Both the position numbers and the translations under genes were made by a program. This document shows positions 1 through 6,914 of a stretch of DNA of 11,769 bases, piece after piece (the first letter of the stretch is position 1; each line of letters begins with the position of its first letter). Origin of the DNA: an uncultured Bacteroidota bacterium (GTDB taxonomy: Bacteria; Bacteroidota; Bacteroidia; Chitinophagales; Chitinophagaceae). The stretch spans positions 1 to 11,769 of the forward strand of contig CAILMA010000766.1 in NCBI GenBank assembly GCA_903835145.1, read 5' to 3'. A model generated the notes under the pieces. That model was given only the letters and a program-made list of their open reading frames with translations. It had not been told where the DNA came from and searched no databases.

Positions 1-1257
1 ACTAACAGCTGCATATACCAAGACAAGGTCAGTTTTAGTAATGCAATAGGGCGCGATGATATAGAGAACATTTCCCAGTGGACGAAGTATAATATTTCTC
101 TTTATAAAAAATTCCCCAAGTGGCTCGGCACGGCTGTTTAAGTATCCGGTATTTTCGTTTGTCTTTATGTCAAACGCAAGTATAGTACCGGTTTGTCTTA
201 TGTTTTCAATCGTGTTTTTGCCTTTCAGTGACTGGGCGAAAACTTCATGGCTGTCACAAATCTCCTTGATGTTTCTCTTGGTTTCTGTTGCTTCCATCAG
301 GTCGAGGCTGGCAAGCGCGGCGGCGCAGGTTACAGGATTCCCGGTATAGGAATGCCCATGGAAAAATGTCTTCATTTTATCTTTGCTGATGAACGCATCG
401 AAAATATATTGCTTACACGCCGTGGCACCGAGGGGGAAAAAGCCCCCTGTAATTCCTTTAGACATACACAGGATATCTGGTGCGGCGGTTAACTGATCAC
501 AGGCAAAAAAAGTACCTGTTCGCCCGAAACCAGTCATCACTTCATCTGCAATCGTAAGGCATTGGCGTTTTTCACAAATTGAGATTAGTCTATCGAGATG
601 GGCAGGGCTATACATCTTCATCCCACCTGCACCCAGCACCAGCGGTTCGAAAATAAAACAGGCTACGTCATCGTCCTTCAAAATGTTTTCAAGTTCAGCG
701 GAGAGCTCTTCAATATTGTCCTCGGTAGGAAGATCAACAGAAATAACATCAAAGAGTAGGCGTTCAAAAGGAGCATTGAAGGCATTGCGCGCAGCAACCG
801 ACATGCCACCGAATGTATCGCCATGATAAGCTTCTTTGAAAGCAACGATTTTGTGCTTTGGATGACCGGTATTGCTCCAGTATTGCAAAGCCATTTTTAT
901 ACCAACTTCTACTGCGGTTGAACCATTGTCAGAAAAGAAGATTTTATGATGCTCTGGCAGGTGTCCAAGCAGCCGTTTGGCAAGAAGGATGCCGGGCTTA
1001 TGTGTAAAGCCGGCAAATATGGAATGTTCAAGGGAAGATAGTTGTGCCGTAATAGCCTTGATGATATACGGGTGGCAATGCCCGTGCAGGTTCACCCACC
1101 ACGATGAAATGCCATCAATATACCTATTGCCCTCAGAATCTATAAACCATGCTCCCTCACCGCGTTCTATAAGAATGTTGGCAGGCGCATATTCTACCTG
1201 TGTAAATGGATGCCAGACATGCGCTGCATCGTCAGATAGCCATTGGTTTTCAGTCAT
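1..1257 (-). CDS. bioA: Adenosylmethionine-8-amino-7-oxononanoate aminotransferase (DAPA synthase), 3' end off the window
   Basis: This PLP-dependent class III aminotransferase moves the amino group of S-adenosylmethionine onto KAPA to make DAPA, the step before dethiobiotin in biotin synthesis. Reading the minus strand from ATG at 1257 gives 419 uninterrupted codons that run off at base 1. By comparison with E. coli BioA only about 5-12 C-terminal residues are missing. Visible family residues: WHPFTQ at 15-20, SSWW at 51-54, YHGD at 144-147, DEVMTGFGRTG with the PLP-ring aspartate D238 and R246, the Schiff-base lysine K267 in SKGITGG, HGHSYTGNP at 300-308, and substrate arginine R392 in LRPLG. 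The residue matching E. coli Tyr17 is Phe18. The start ATG overlaps the bioD stop (ATGA) with no Shine-Dalgarno, so translation is probably coupled. FFHGHSYTGN resembles the Bacillus-type BioA. The identification is very secure. Confidence 0.96.
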   Translation of the reverse strand, partial: MTENQWLSDDAAHVWHPFTQVEYAPANILIERGEGAWFIDSEGNRYIDGISSWWVNLHGHCHPYIIKAITAQLSSLEHSIFAGFTHKPGILLAKRLLGHLPEHHKIFFSDNGSTAVEVGIKMALQYWSNTGHPKHKIVAFKEAYHGDTFGGMSVAARNAFNAPFERLLFDVISVDLPTEDNIEELSAELENILKDDDVACFIFEPLVLGAGGMKMYSPAHLDRLISICEKRQCLTIADEVMTGFGRTGTFFACDQLTAAPDILCMSKGITGGFFPLGATACKQYIFDAFISKDKMKTFFHGHSYTGNPVTCAAALASLDLMEATETKRNIKEICDSHEVFAQSLKGKNTIENIRQTGTILAFDIKTNENTGYLNSRAEPLGEFFIKRNIILRPLGNVLYIIAPYCITKTDLVLVYAAVS

Positions 1258-1871
1258 AATAATATTTTGGAAAAATGAGCTGCATAATGGGAAACTATCG
1301 TTTTGTTGAGCTCCGGTTCCTCATTAATCCGACCCAAAAAAGTAAAGCCGGTCTCCTTAAGAATAGCTGTTTCAGTTGCCGCATTTTCACCACCATTGAA
1401 TATGATTCCTTTAACTGGTATCTGGTATTGTTTCAGTGCAAAAGCGGATAATAGGGTGTGGTTGATGCTGCCCAGATAGTGCCTGCTTACCAGAATAACT
1501 TCCACGTTCAGTTTCTTGATAAGGTCAATCATCAAATCCGTTTCATTCAAAGGTACCATAAGGCCACCTGCACCCTCAATCACCAAGTTTTTGGTTGTGA
1601 CCGGGGCTGTAATTTTATCGAGGGTAATCGTGATATTGTCCAGTTTTGCTGATTCATGTGGCGATAGTGGATTTTTAAGCCGGTAAGCTTCTTCGTGAAA
1701 GATAGAACTTGGATTACTCACCAATTTCTGCACCTTCAGTGTATCAGAATCGTCGAGGTCGCCTGATTGTATGGGTTTCCAATAGTCGGCCTCCAAAGCT
1801 TCGGTTAGTATCGCAGATACAATCGTTTTGCCCACCCCGGTGCCTATGCCCGTTACAAAATAGTGTTTCAT
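1254..1871 (-). CDS. bioD: ATP-dependent dethiobiotin synthetase
   Basis: BioD closes the ureido ring of dethiobiotin from DAPA, CO2 and ATP in the cytoplasm, directly after the BioA step. The 205-residue protein has the N-terminal P-loop GIGTGVGKT (residues 8-16, lysine K15), the conserved WKPIQSG segment (31-37, K32 matching the catalytic lysine near position 37 of E. coli BioD), SPHESA at 70-75, and IEGAGG with the Mg-binding E99. Length is slightly short of the usual 220-230 but complete. Its TGA overlaps the bioA ATG by 4 bases, so the two form a bioD-bioA unit. The upstream 95-base gap has a stem-loop and a near-match -7 element (TACTTTTC on the minus strand, plus coordinates 1905-1912), so bioDA may have its own promoter; this part is weak. 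Confidence 0.96.
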   Translation of the reverse strand: MKHYFVTGIGTGVGKTIVSAILTEALEADYWKPIQSGDLDDSDTLKVQKLVSNPSSIFHEEAYRLKNPLSPHESAKLDNITITLDKITAPVTTKNLVIEGAGGLMVPLNETDLMIDLIKKLNVEVILVSRHYLGSINHTLLSAFALKQYQIPVKGIIFNGGENAATETAILKETGFTFLGRINEEPELNKTIVSHYAAHFSKILL

Positions 1872-1928
1872 TGAGCAGTGAATAAGGTAGAAGTCATAGA
1901 GGTTGAAAAGTAAAGGAAAATTTAGATG

Positions 1929-1956
1929 CGTTTAGCAATAGATCTAATTGCAAACG
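1929..1956 (-). terminator. Stem-loop between the sigma-54 regulator and bioD, possible terminator
   Basis: On the minus strand CGTTTGCAAT pairs with ATTGCTAAACG: ten base pairs with a single bulged base, around the 7-base loop TAGATCT. The transcript after it is pyrimidine-rich (TAAATTTTCC, then TTTACTTTTC), which suits a weak intrinsic terminator after the regulator stop at 1967. The stem is AT-rich and the T-run imperfect, so it could equally be a regulatory dyad ahead of bioD. It does not resemble the BirA operator half-sites TTGTAAACC/GGTTTACAA. Confidence 0.4.
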
Positions 1957-1966
1957 GACTTTCAAA

Positions 1967-3202
1967 TTATTCTTTTATTCCATATTCTTTTATTTTTCGG
2001 TACAATGTCCGCTCAGAAATGCCAAGCTCGGTTGCTGCATCGCGCCGGCGGCTTTTGTGTTTCTTTAGCGCTTTTGTAATAAATTCCTTTTCCCTGTCAG
2101 CAAGTGAAAGCGTTTCTTCTACGTCTTCGTGGTGCGAATTGCTTTCTATCAAGATAGGTGTGTTTGTATTGTAGGCGTTTTGCACTACCGGTTCCGGCTC
2201 AGCATATACCTGCACAAGGTTCTTTGAGACCGTGGACGGGTCGGGTGGGGTGTATCCCTGATGGTTGGCCACATCAAAAATCATCTGTTTAAGGTCATTC
2301 ATGTCCTTTTTCATATCGAAAAAGAGCTTGTATAGAATGTCTCGTTCTGAACTAAAATCACTACCGGAATGCGTTGCACCCGGCGCGTTGTTATGTATCA
2401 CAGCAAGGCTGCGGGAGTTCTCGTTTTGAGGCAGGAAATGCTGCAGCGTTTCTCCCGTCACAAATTTGTTTATAGAGAGCACCGATATTTGCTCGGCAGC
2501 ATTTTTTAACTCCCTTACATTTCCTCTCCAGGGGTAGTTAATAAGCAGCTGCTGAGCTACAGCATCCAGCTGTATAGATGTCGTTTTATAACGTTCTGCA
2601 AAGTCAGCCGCAAACTTTCTGAAAAGCAACGGAATGTCTTCTTTTCGGTCGCGCAGTGCTGGTACCCGTATCGGCACGGTATTAAGCCGGTAATATAAAT
2701 CTTCCCTAAACCTGTAATGGCTTGAGTTTTCGAGCAAGTCACGGTTGGTAGCCGCAATTACCCGAACGTCTGTTTTTTGCACTTTTGATGAGCCCACTCT
2801 TATGAACTCCCCGGTTTCCAAAACCCTGAGCAGGCGGGCCTGGGTGCCAAGCGGCATTTCGCCAATCTCATCAAGAAATATCGTTCCGCCGTTGACCGTT
2901 TCAAAATAGCCCTTCCTGCTATCAAGCGCACCAGTAAATGAGCCCTTTTCGTGCCCGAAAAGCTCACTGTCTATCGTGCCTTCGGGTATTGCACCACAGT
3001 TTACGGCTATAAACGGGTTGTGTTTCCTTGGCGATAAAGCGTGAATGATATTGGAAAATACCTCTTTACCCACACCGCTTTCACCCACAATGAGAACTGA
3101 AAGATCGGTATTTGAAACTTGTATGGCGGTATTCAGTGCATAATTGAGGGCCGGAGAATTGCCTATTATGCCGAATCTATTTTTTATACTTTGAATATCC
3201 AT
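1967..3202 (-). CDS. Sigma-54-dependent transcriptional activator, AAA+ plus Fis-type HTH, no receiver domain
   Basis: This enhancer-binding protein would use ATP hydrolysis to remodel RNA polymerase carrying sigma-54 (RpoN). The 411 residues begin almost at once with the AAA+ domain: Walker A GESGVGKE at 40-47, the sigma-54 contact loop as GSFTGA at 87-92 (the usual motif is GAFTGA), Walker B TIFLDE at 107-112, sensor I ATNRDL around 151, arginine-finger region RFREDLYYRLN at 164-174, and sensor II GNVREL at 227-232. A linker of about 110 residues rich in N, S and P leads to the Fis-type helix-turn-helix at 370-411 (RRRDAATELGISERTLYRKI). No response-regulator, GAF or PAS domain fits in the N-terminus, so activity is probably set by expression or by a partner. 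I cannot name the target genes. The minus-strand neighbours bioDA need not be targets. Confidence 0.93.
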   Translation of the reverse strand: MDIQSIKNRFGIIGNSPALNYALNTAIQVSNTDLSVLIVGESGVGKEVFSNIIHALSPRKHNPFIAVNCGAIPEGTIDSELFGHEKGSFTGALDSRKGYFETVNGGTIFLDEIGEMPLGTQARLLRVLETGEFIRVGSSKVQKTDVRVIAATNRDLLENSSHYRFREDLYYRLNTVPIRVPALRDRKEDIPLLFRKFAADFAERYKTTSIQLDAVAQQLLINYPWRGNVRELKNAAEQISVLSINKFVTGETLQHFLPQNENSRSLAVIHNNAPGATHSGSDFSSERDILYKLFFDMKKDMNDLKQMIFDVANHQGYTPPDPSTVSKNLVQVYAEPEPVVQNAYNTNTPILIESNSHHEDVEETLSLADREKEFITKALKKHKSRRRDAATELGISERTLYRKIKEYGIKE

Positions 3203-3270
3203 TATGAATTAAGCGATAATTTTAAGAAGTGTGTTGTAAGCGAGCGTCAAAAAGTCACTAACAAACGTGA

Positions 3271-3278
3271 CAAAATTA
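3271..3278 (-). promoter_or_regulatory. Bacteroidota -7 element (TAATTTTG) for the sigma-54 regulator
   Basis: The minus-strand octamer TAATTTTG matches TAnnTTTG exactly and lies 68 bases before the regulator ATG at 3202. No clear TTTG -33 element is visible at the usual 19-21 base distance. A dyad GTCAC-N8-GTGAC (3254-3271) touches its downstream edge. Confidence 0.5.
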
Positions 3279-3416
3279 CGTGTTTTTTAAATTTCCTGTT
3301 TGAAAACCTTAAATAGAGGTATTGTGAATGGAAATATTTCAACTATCGGAATGTTATTTCGTAATTACCCCATTGGAGGCTACTATAATTCATTAGAAGT
3401 AAAGCGGCATTCTGGT

Positions 3417-3424
3417 TATTTTTG
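3417..3424 (+). promoter_or_regulatory. Bacteroidota -7 element (TATTTTTG) for the DUF983 gene
   Basis: TATTTTTG matches TAnnTTTG exactly and ends 10 bases before the ATG at 3435. Transcription from it would begin about 5 bases upstream of that ATG. This rules against the ATG at 3300 that opens the same frame and gives a very short leader. No clear -33 box is seen. Confidence 0.55.
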
Positions 3425-3434
3425 TAAAAAACTT

Positions 3435-3830
3435 ATGCCGTCAGGGAAACCGCAGTTACTTTCCAGCATTTTAAAAATGAATTGCCCGGCATGCCGGAAG
3501 GGTAAGATGTTCACAAACAGAAGCATCTTCCCATTGGGTCATCTTCTCGACATGCCGGATAAGTGTACTGTTTGCGGGCAGAAAATGGAAATCGAACCAG
3601 GGTTTTATTTTGGCACAGGGTATGTGAGTTATGCCCTATCTATCGCTCTTTTTGTTTTTAACCTCGTGTGGTATTGGCTGTTTATCGGTATTTCCTACAA
3701 GGACAATAGCATCATTCACTACTTAATTGTAAGCATTTCCTCTGTTTTGTTGTTCCAGCCTTGGTTGATGCGCATCTCCAGAGTGCTTTATTTGTACATG
3801 TTTGTAAAATACAATCCAGATCATAAGTAA
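3435..3830 (+). CDS. DUF983 family zinc-ribbon membrane protein
   Basis: This 131-residue protein of unknown function matches the DUF983 pattern common in Bacteroidota: an N-terminal zinc-ribbon-like pair of CxxC motifs (C17/C20 in CPACRKG and C44/C47 in CTVCG), the hallmark PGFYFGTGYVSYA stretch at 55-67, two hydrophobic segments at about 63-86 and 93-108, and a conserved QPWLMRISRVLYLYMFV tail. It is probably an inner-membrane protein with the metal site in the cytoplasm. The frame is open back to an ATG at 3300, but those 45 extra residues are not family-like and lie upstream of the -7 element at 3417, so I chose 3435. The divergent neighbour is the sigma-54 regulator; scpA follows 90 bases downstream with its own promoter. 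The metal site is inferred from the cysteines only. Confidence 0.88.
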   Translation: MPSGKPQLLSSILKMNCPACRKGKMFTNRSIFPLGHLLDMPDKCTVCGQKMEIEPGFYFGTGYVSYALSIALFVFNLVWYWLFIGISYKDNSIIHYLIVSISSVLLFQPWLMRISRVLYLYMFVKYNPDHK

Positions 3831-3905
3831 AGTGATTACCCTTGTTGTTGGCAGCACATTTGAATTTAGATATTCAATATCCTGTCGAGTTCAGGTAAAA
3901 AATTA

Positions 3906-3913
3906 TATTTTTG
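3906..3913 (+). promoter_or_regulatory. Bacteroidota -7 element (TATTTTTG) for scpA
   Basis: TATTTTTG matches TAnnTTTG exactly with only 7 bases (TCGTCCG) to the scpA ATG at 3921. Initiation at the normal distance would give a leaderless or nearly leaderless mRNA. The -33 region shows no clear TTTG. Confidence 0.55.
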
Positions 3914-3920
3914 TCGTCCG

Positions 3921-4733
3921 ATGTCAGTTTCCTACCAGATAAAATTACCGCAATTTGAAGGTCCGTTTGACCTGCTGCTTTTCTTTATAGAGCGGGATGA
4001 ACTGGATATTTACAACATACCTATTGCGCGCCTTACCAATGAGTTTCTGGCCTATATCAAAAAGCTGGAGGAGCTTGATATTGAACTTGCAAGTGAGTTC
4101 ATTTTGTTTGTATCAACCTTGATGCGGATAAAGGCACGTATGTTGCTGCCGCGTAAAGAGAAGGATGCTCAGGGAAATGAAATAGATCCGCGACAGGAAC
4201 TCGTGGATAAAATACTTGAATACAAGCGTTTTAAGGAGGCCTCAGAAATCATGACCAGTATGGAGGCCGACCGCATGATGCAGCAGAAAAGGGGCAACGT
4301 ATCTACCGAAATGCATCAGATAAGTGATGCCAATTCCGGCGGCACGGAGATTCAGCAGGTGACCATGTACAAGTTGTTACAGGCCTACGAAAAAGTGATC
4401 AGACGGTTCAATGAGCGGATGAATAAACCACAACATGTCGTTGTGAAGTTCAATTACAGCCTCGAAGGGCAGCGTGCCTTCCTGCTTGACCATTTGAAGG
4501 AACAAAAGAGAATTCCATTTGAAATGCTCTTTGACGCCTGCGAAAACAGGATACATGCCATCTTCACATTCCTTGCTATGCTGGAGCTTATTCAGCAAAA
4601 TTATCTCGGGATTCTGGTGGGCGTGGGCAGGAACAACTTCATTCTGGAGTGGAATACGGAAACTCCTGTGGAAGGTCAGGAATCAATACTTGTCACGGAA
4701 GCGATACCTGAAAACGAAAATCCGGCACAATAA
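3921..4733 (+). CDS. scpA: Segregation and condensation protein A (kleisin)
   Basis: ScpA is the kleisin that bridges the SMC heads together with ScpB in the bacterial condensin complex, needed for chromosome compaction and segregation. The 270-residue protein starts with the hallmark N-terminal segment LPQFEGPFDLLLFFIERDELDIYNIPI in pieces across residues 9-35, continues with the helical block EFILFVSTLMRIKARMLLPR (about 60-79), has a variable middle with a 'TEMHQIS' linker, and ends in the winged-helix region AIFTFLAMLELIQQNYLGIL that contacts the SMC head. Length is normal for the family. No scpB is next to it. The upstream gene on the same strand is DUF983, and a shared terminator lies 40 bases past the stop. 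Identification is secure. Confidence 0.95.
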   Translation: MSVSYQIKLPQFEGPFDLLLFFIERDELDIYNIPIARLTNEFLAYIKKLEELDIELASEFILFVSTLMRIKARMLLPRKEKDAQGNEIDPRQELVDKILEYKRFKEASEIMTSMEADRMMQQKRGNVSTEMHQISDANSGGTEIQQVTMYKLLQAYEKVIRRFNERMNKPQHVVVKFNYSLEGQRAFLLDHLKEQKRIPFEMLFDACENRIHAIFTFLAMLELIQQNYLGILVGVGRNNFILEWNTETPVEGQESILVTEAIPENENPAQ

Positions 4734-4770
4734 TTGCAGCCTTGTTTATAGTGGGTTTCCCGCTAAATAA

Positions 4771-4810
4771 AATACCCCATACTGTCGGACAGTAACTGGG
4801 GCATTTTTAT
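4771..4810. terminator. Bidirectional intrinsic terminator between scpA and the desaturase gene
   Basis: CCCCA-TACTG pairs with CAGTA-AC-TGGGG (4775-4801) around the loop TCGGA, with a two-base bulge. The plus strand continues CATTTTTATTTTA, and the minus strand reads GTATTTTATTTA after the hairpin. It sits 41 bases past the scpA stop and 48 bases past the desaturase stop, so it can serve both convergent genes. Confidence 0.85.
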
Positions 4811-4849
4811 TTTATATCGAATTAAAACCAATCGAATTTTACAAGCGGG

Positions 4850-5944
4850 TTATTCGTTCCCCATTTTCCGCAACATACGCCCATGTTGCCTAAGCGCAAC
4901 AATGAAATTCGGGTACTCTATATAAGGAATACCGTAGGTGTTAGCTGTTTTCTTCACAATTACAGAGATTTTAGAATAATGCACATGAGAGATGTGCGGG
5001 AACAAGTGATGCTCTATCTGATAGTTAAGTCCGCCAATGAACCAGTTCATTATCCTGCTGTTGCGGGAGAAATTGCAGGTATTAAGCAATTGGTGGATAG
5101 CCCAGCTGTTGCCCATTTTCCTGTCATCTGATGGAGTAGGGAATTCAGAAGATTCCATAACGTGCGCGAGCTGAAAGATGGTAGATAAACCAAATCCTGC
5201 GGTGAAATGAAGAATAAGGAAACCCATAACTACAGCCTGCCAGGACATGCCTGAGAACATGATAGGGAGAACAAGTACGTAAGCTACATAGATAACTTTA
5301 TAGATAGAAAGCTCCAAAATCGCTTTTCCAAGAGAAATTTTTTCTTTCCTGAGCAATCCTTTTTTGTTATAAATAACCAGAAGCCTGTAGTCTTTATAAG
5401 TAACCCATTGCAAAGTAAGCAGGCAATATAAGAACCAGCCATAGATATGCTGAAAGCGATGCAAAGGTGCTTTCTTGCTGTGCGGCGAAAAACGCATAAG
5501 ACCACCCGAGTCAATATCTTCATCCAGCCCTTCAATATTAGTGTAGGTGTGGTGTAGGATATTGTGTTGTATGCGCCAGGTAACGTCATAGCCACCCACC
5601 ACATTTACGAGGTCACCTATTATGGTGTTTACAGTTTTGTTACTGGAGTATGCTCCATGGTTAGAGTCATGGTGTACCGAGCAACCGATACCTATCATGC
5701 CCAGGCCCATTAAAAACCATAAAAAATAAAACAGGATAGGACTGAGTGCCCCAACGCCAGTTATGATTAGAATGTTGGGGATAAAAAACAGCGACAACAT
5801 GGCAACTGTTTTCCAAATGATTTTACTACTGCCGTCGGTGGCGAGATTATTTTGTTTGAAAAAATCGTCTATTTCTTTCTTAAGCGTATCGTAAAATCCT
5901 TCGCCGTTTTTGGGTGCGAAACGCACAATATCTATTTTGCTCAC
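4850..5944 (-). CDS. Membrane fatty acid (acyl-CoA/acyl-lipid) desaturase of the front-end type, without cytochrome b5 domain
   Basis: This is a di-iron membrane desaturase (PF00487, COG3239 type) that inserts a double bond in a fatty acyl chain. The 364 residues carry the three histidine boxes: HHDSNH at about 91-96, HNILHH at about 127-132, and QIEHH at about 308-312, plus the accessory HVMESSEF near 260. Glutamine in place of the first histidine of box three is typical of delta-5/delta-6 'front-end' and related enzymes. Hydrophobic pairs at about 45-90 and 205-255 fit the family topology. No HPGG haem motif exists, so electrons must come from a separate carrier. Substrate and regiospecificity cannot be read from sequence. 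The gene is transcribed from its own -7 box at 5967 and ends at the shared terminator. Confidence 0.93.
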   Translation of the reverse strand: MSKIDIVRFAPKNGEGFYDTLKKEIDDFFKQNNLATDGSSKIIWKTVAMLSLFFIPNILIITGVGALSPILFYFLWFLMGLGMIGIGCSVHHDSNHGAYSSNKTVNTIIGDLVNVVGGYDVTWRIQHNILHHTYTNIEGLDEDIDSGGLMRFSPHSKKAPLHRFQHIYGWFLYCLLTLQWVTYKDYRLLVIYNKKGLLRKEKISLGKAILELSIYKVIYVAYVLVLPIMFSGMSWQAVVMGFLILHFTAGFGLSTIFQLAHVMESSEFPTPSDDRKMGNSWAIHQLLNTCNFSRNSRIMNWFIGGLNYQIEHHLFPHISHVHYSKISVIVKKTANTYGIPYIEYPNFIVALRQHGRMLRKMGNE

Positions 5945-5966
5945 TTTAATAATTTAAAAACTGCTG

Positions 5967-5974
5967 CAAAGGTA
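5967..5974 (-). promoter_or_regulatory. Bacteroidota -7 element (TACCTTTG) for the desaturase gene
   Basis: The minus-strand octamer TACCTTTG matches TAnnTTTG exactly and ends 22 bases before the desaturase ATG, implying a leader of about 15-18 bases. The rest of the 5945-6174 gap shows no gene or strong hairpin. Confidence 0.5.
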
Positions 5975-6174
5975 GGGCAAAATTTGTTTTCCTGATATTC
6001 TGAGTTGTTAATTGGGCAATCATTTTTTGGATATCACTGGAAAATTACAGGTTGCAACGCCATAAACTGTCAATTAATAGCCGTTCGCAGCTTTGTAAAA
6101 ATGCTTTTCTGAAATAATCTTAGAGCGGACAACGTAATAGTTTCCCCGTAGATTGGTGTTTCTGGATCGTTTGG

Positions 6175-6774
6175 CTAAAAATTATAGCTGATGCCATTGC
6201 CAGTAAATTTCATCTCATTAAGTAGTTGCATCCAACGGCTGTGGTACTGTTGATGCCCGGCAAACATGATGTTATCGAATACCAAAAGAAAAACCCCTTG
6301 CATAAGTATGGACTCCCCAAAACCTTTCTCAAGTGCGGGGTTGGCTTTGTCTTTTTTTCCGTATTGCATCAGTCCGGCACCTCCTGCAATGTATACTGCA
6401 TCAAGACCAATATTGACAAGGTAAATTTTCCTGGTAACGACATAGTTCTTATAGGCATCCTGCGGGTTAAACTTTGCTGCTGCCTGGCGCCTCACACCCC
6501 TGAATCCAATCATTGCAATACTGGTGTTTACTACACCCCAGGTGAAATTCATGGCATGAAAATACTTCCATTCATCAGACTTCGCTAAAAAGTAGCCGGA
6601 GCCTCCCGCTGCAATATTAGCTGCGCCCCATCCTTCGAGCACCCTCATGCCGCGGGCGTTCAAAAGCATTCGTTCTTTGTCGTATTTCTTAATGGTGTCA
6701 TTAAACGATATTTCCTGAGCTGTAATGCGCCCAATGCTGGCTAATAGCAACAATAAAACAAGCAAATATTTCAT
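6175..6774 (-). CDS. Exported/multi-pass membrane protein of unknown function, possibly DUF6992-like
   Basis: Function is not recognised. The 199-residue product starts with a signal peptide-like segment (MKYLLVLLLLLASIGRITAQ, likely cut near residue 20), followed by a soluble stretch KYDKERMLLNARGMRVLEGWG (30-50, in part) and several Gly/Ala-rich hydrophobic segments at about 50-63, 74-91, 117-137 and 152-173. The pattern 'GMxVLxGWxxxNIxxGxxG...YFHxMN' recalls a Bacteroidota family that I believe is DUF6992, from memory. I chose the ATG at 6774 over the one at 6795 because a TAnnTTTG element at 6800-6807 would start transcription at about 6793-6795, too late for the upstream ATG, and because M8 directly opens the signal peptide. 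The gene is divergent from the sirtuin. Confidence 0.75.
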   Translation of the reverse strand: MKYLLVLLLLLASIGRITAQEISFNDTIKKYDKERMLLNARGMRVLEGWGAANIAAGGSGYFLAKSDEWKYFHAMNFTWGVVNTSIAMIGFRGVRRQAAAKFNPQDAYKNYVVTRKIYLVNIGLDAVYIAGGAGLMQYGKKDKANPALEKGFGESILMQGVFLLVFDNIMFAGHQQYHSRWMQLLNEMKFTGNGISYNF

Positions 6775-6799
6775 GCGCCGATGATGTTTTTTCAAGTGA

Positions 6800-6807
6800 C
6801 AAAGCTA
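6800..6807 (-). promoter_or_regulatory. Bacteroidota -7 element (TAGCTTTG) for the signal-peptide protein
   Basis: The minus-strand octamer TAGCTTTG matches TAnnTTTG exactly. It ends 4 bases before the in-frame ATG at 6795 and 25 bases before the ATG at 6774, which favours the latter as the true start. Confidence 0.5.
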
Positions 6808-6851
6808 TGTGAAAATTATATTATCAAGTGAGGTTTTACATGCTTTCATCG

Positions 6852-6859
6852 TATTTTTG
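6852..6859 (+). promoter_or_regulatory. Candidate -7 element (TATTTTTG) for the sirtuin gene
   Basis: TATTTTTG matches TAnnTTTG exactly, 55 bases before the sirtuin ATG at 6915 and divergent from the box at 6800. A closer, imperfect copy (TATTTG inside TAGCTATTTGC, about 6886-6892) is an alternative with a shorter leader. Confidence 0.4.
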
Positions 6860-6914
6860 AAATGGAGAAACGCGCAGTAGCATAGCTATTTGCAACACTT
6901 AAACCAACGAAAAT

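Noticed and set aside
247..492. Plus-strand open frames in the first 1.3 kb
   Set aside because: They are shadows of bioA, which reads without interruption for 419 codons on the minus strand with all active-site residues.
3300..3434. N-terminal extension of the DUF983 protein from the ATG at 3300
   Set aside because: The 45 residues are not family-like, and a TAnnTTTG element at 3417-3424 would start transcription after that ATG.
3860..3877. TTGAAT-N6-ATTCAA dyad between DUF983 and scpA
   Set aside because: Six AT-rich pairs with no T-run behind; too weak to call a terminator or operator.
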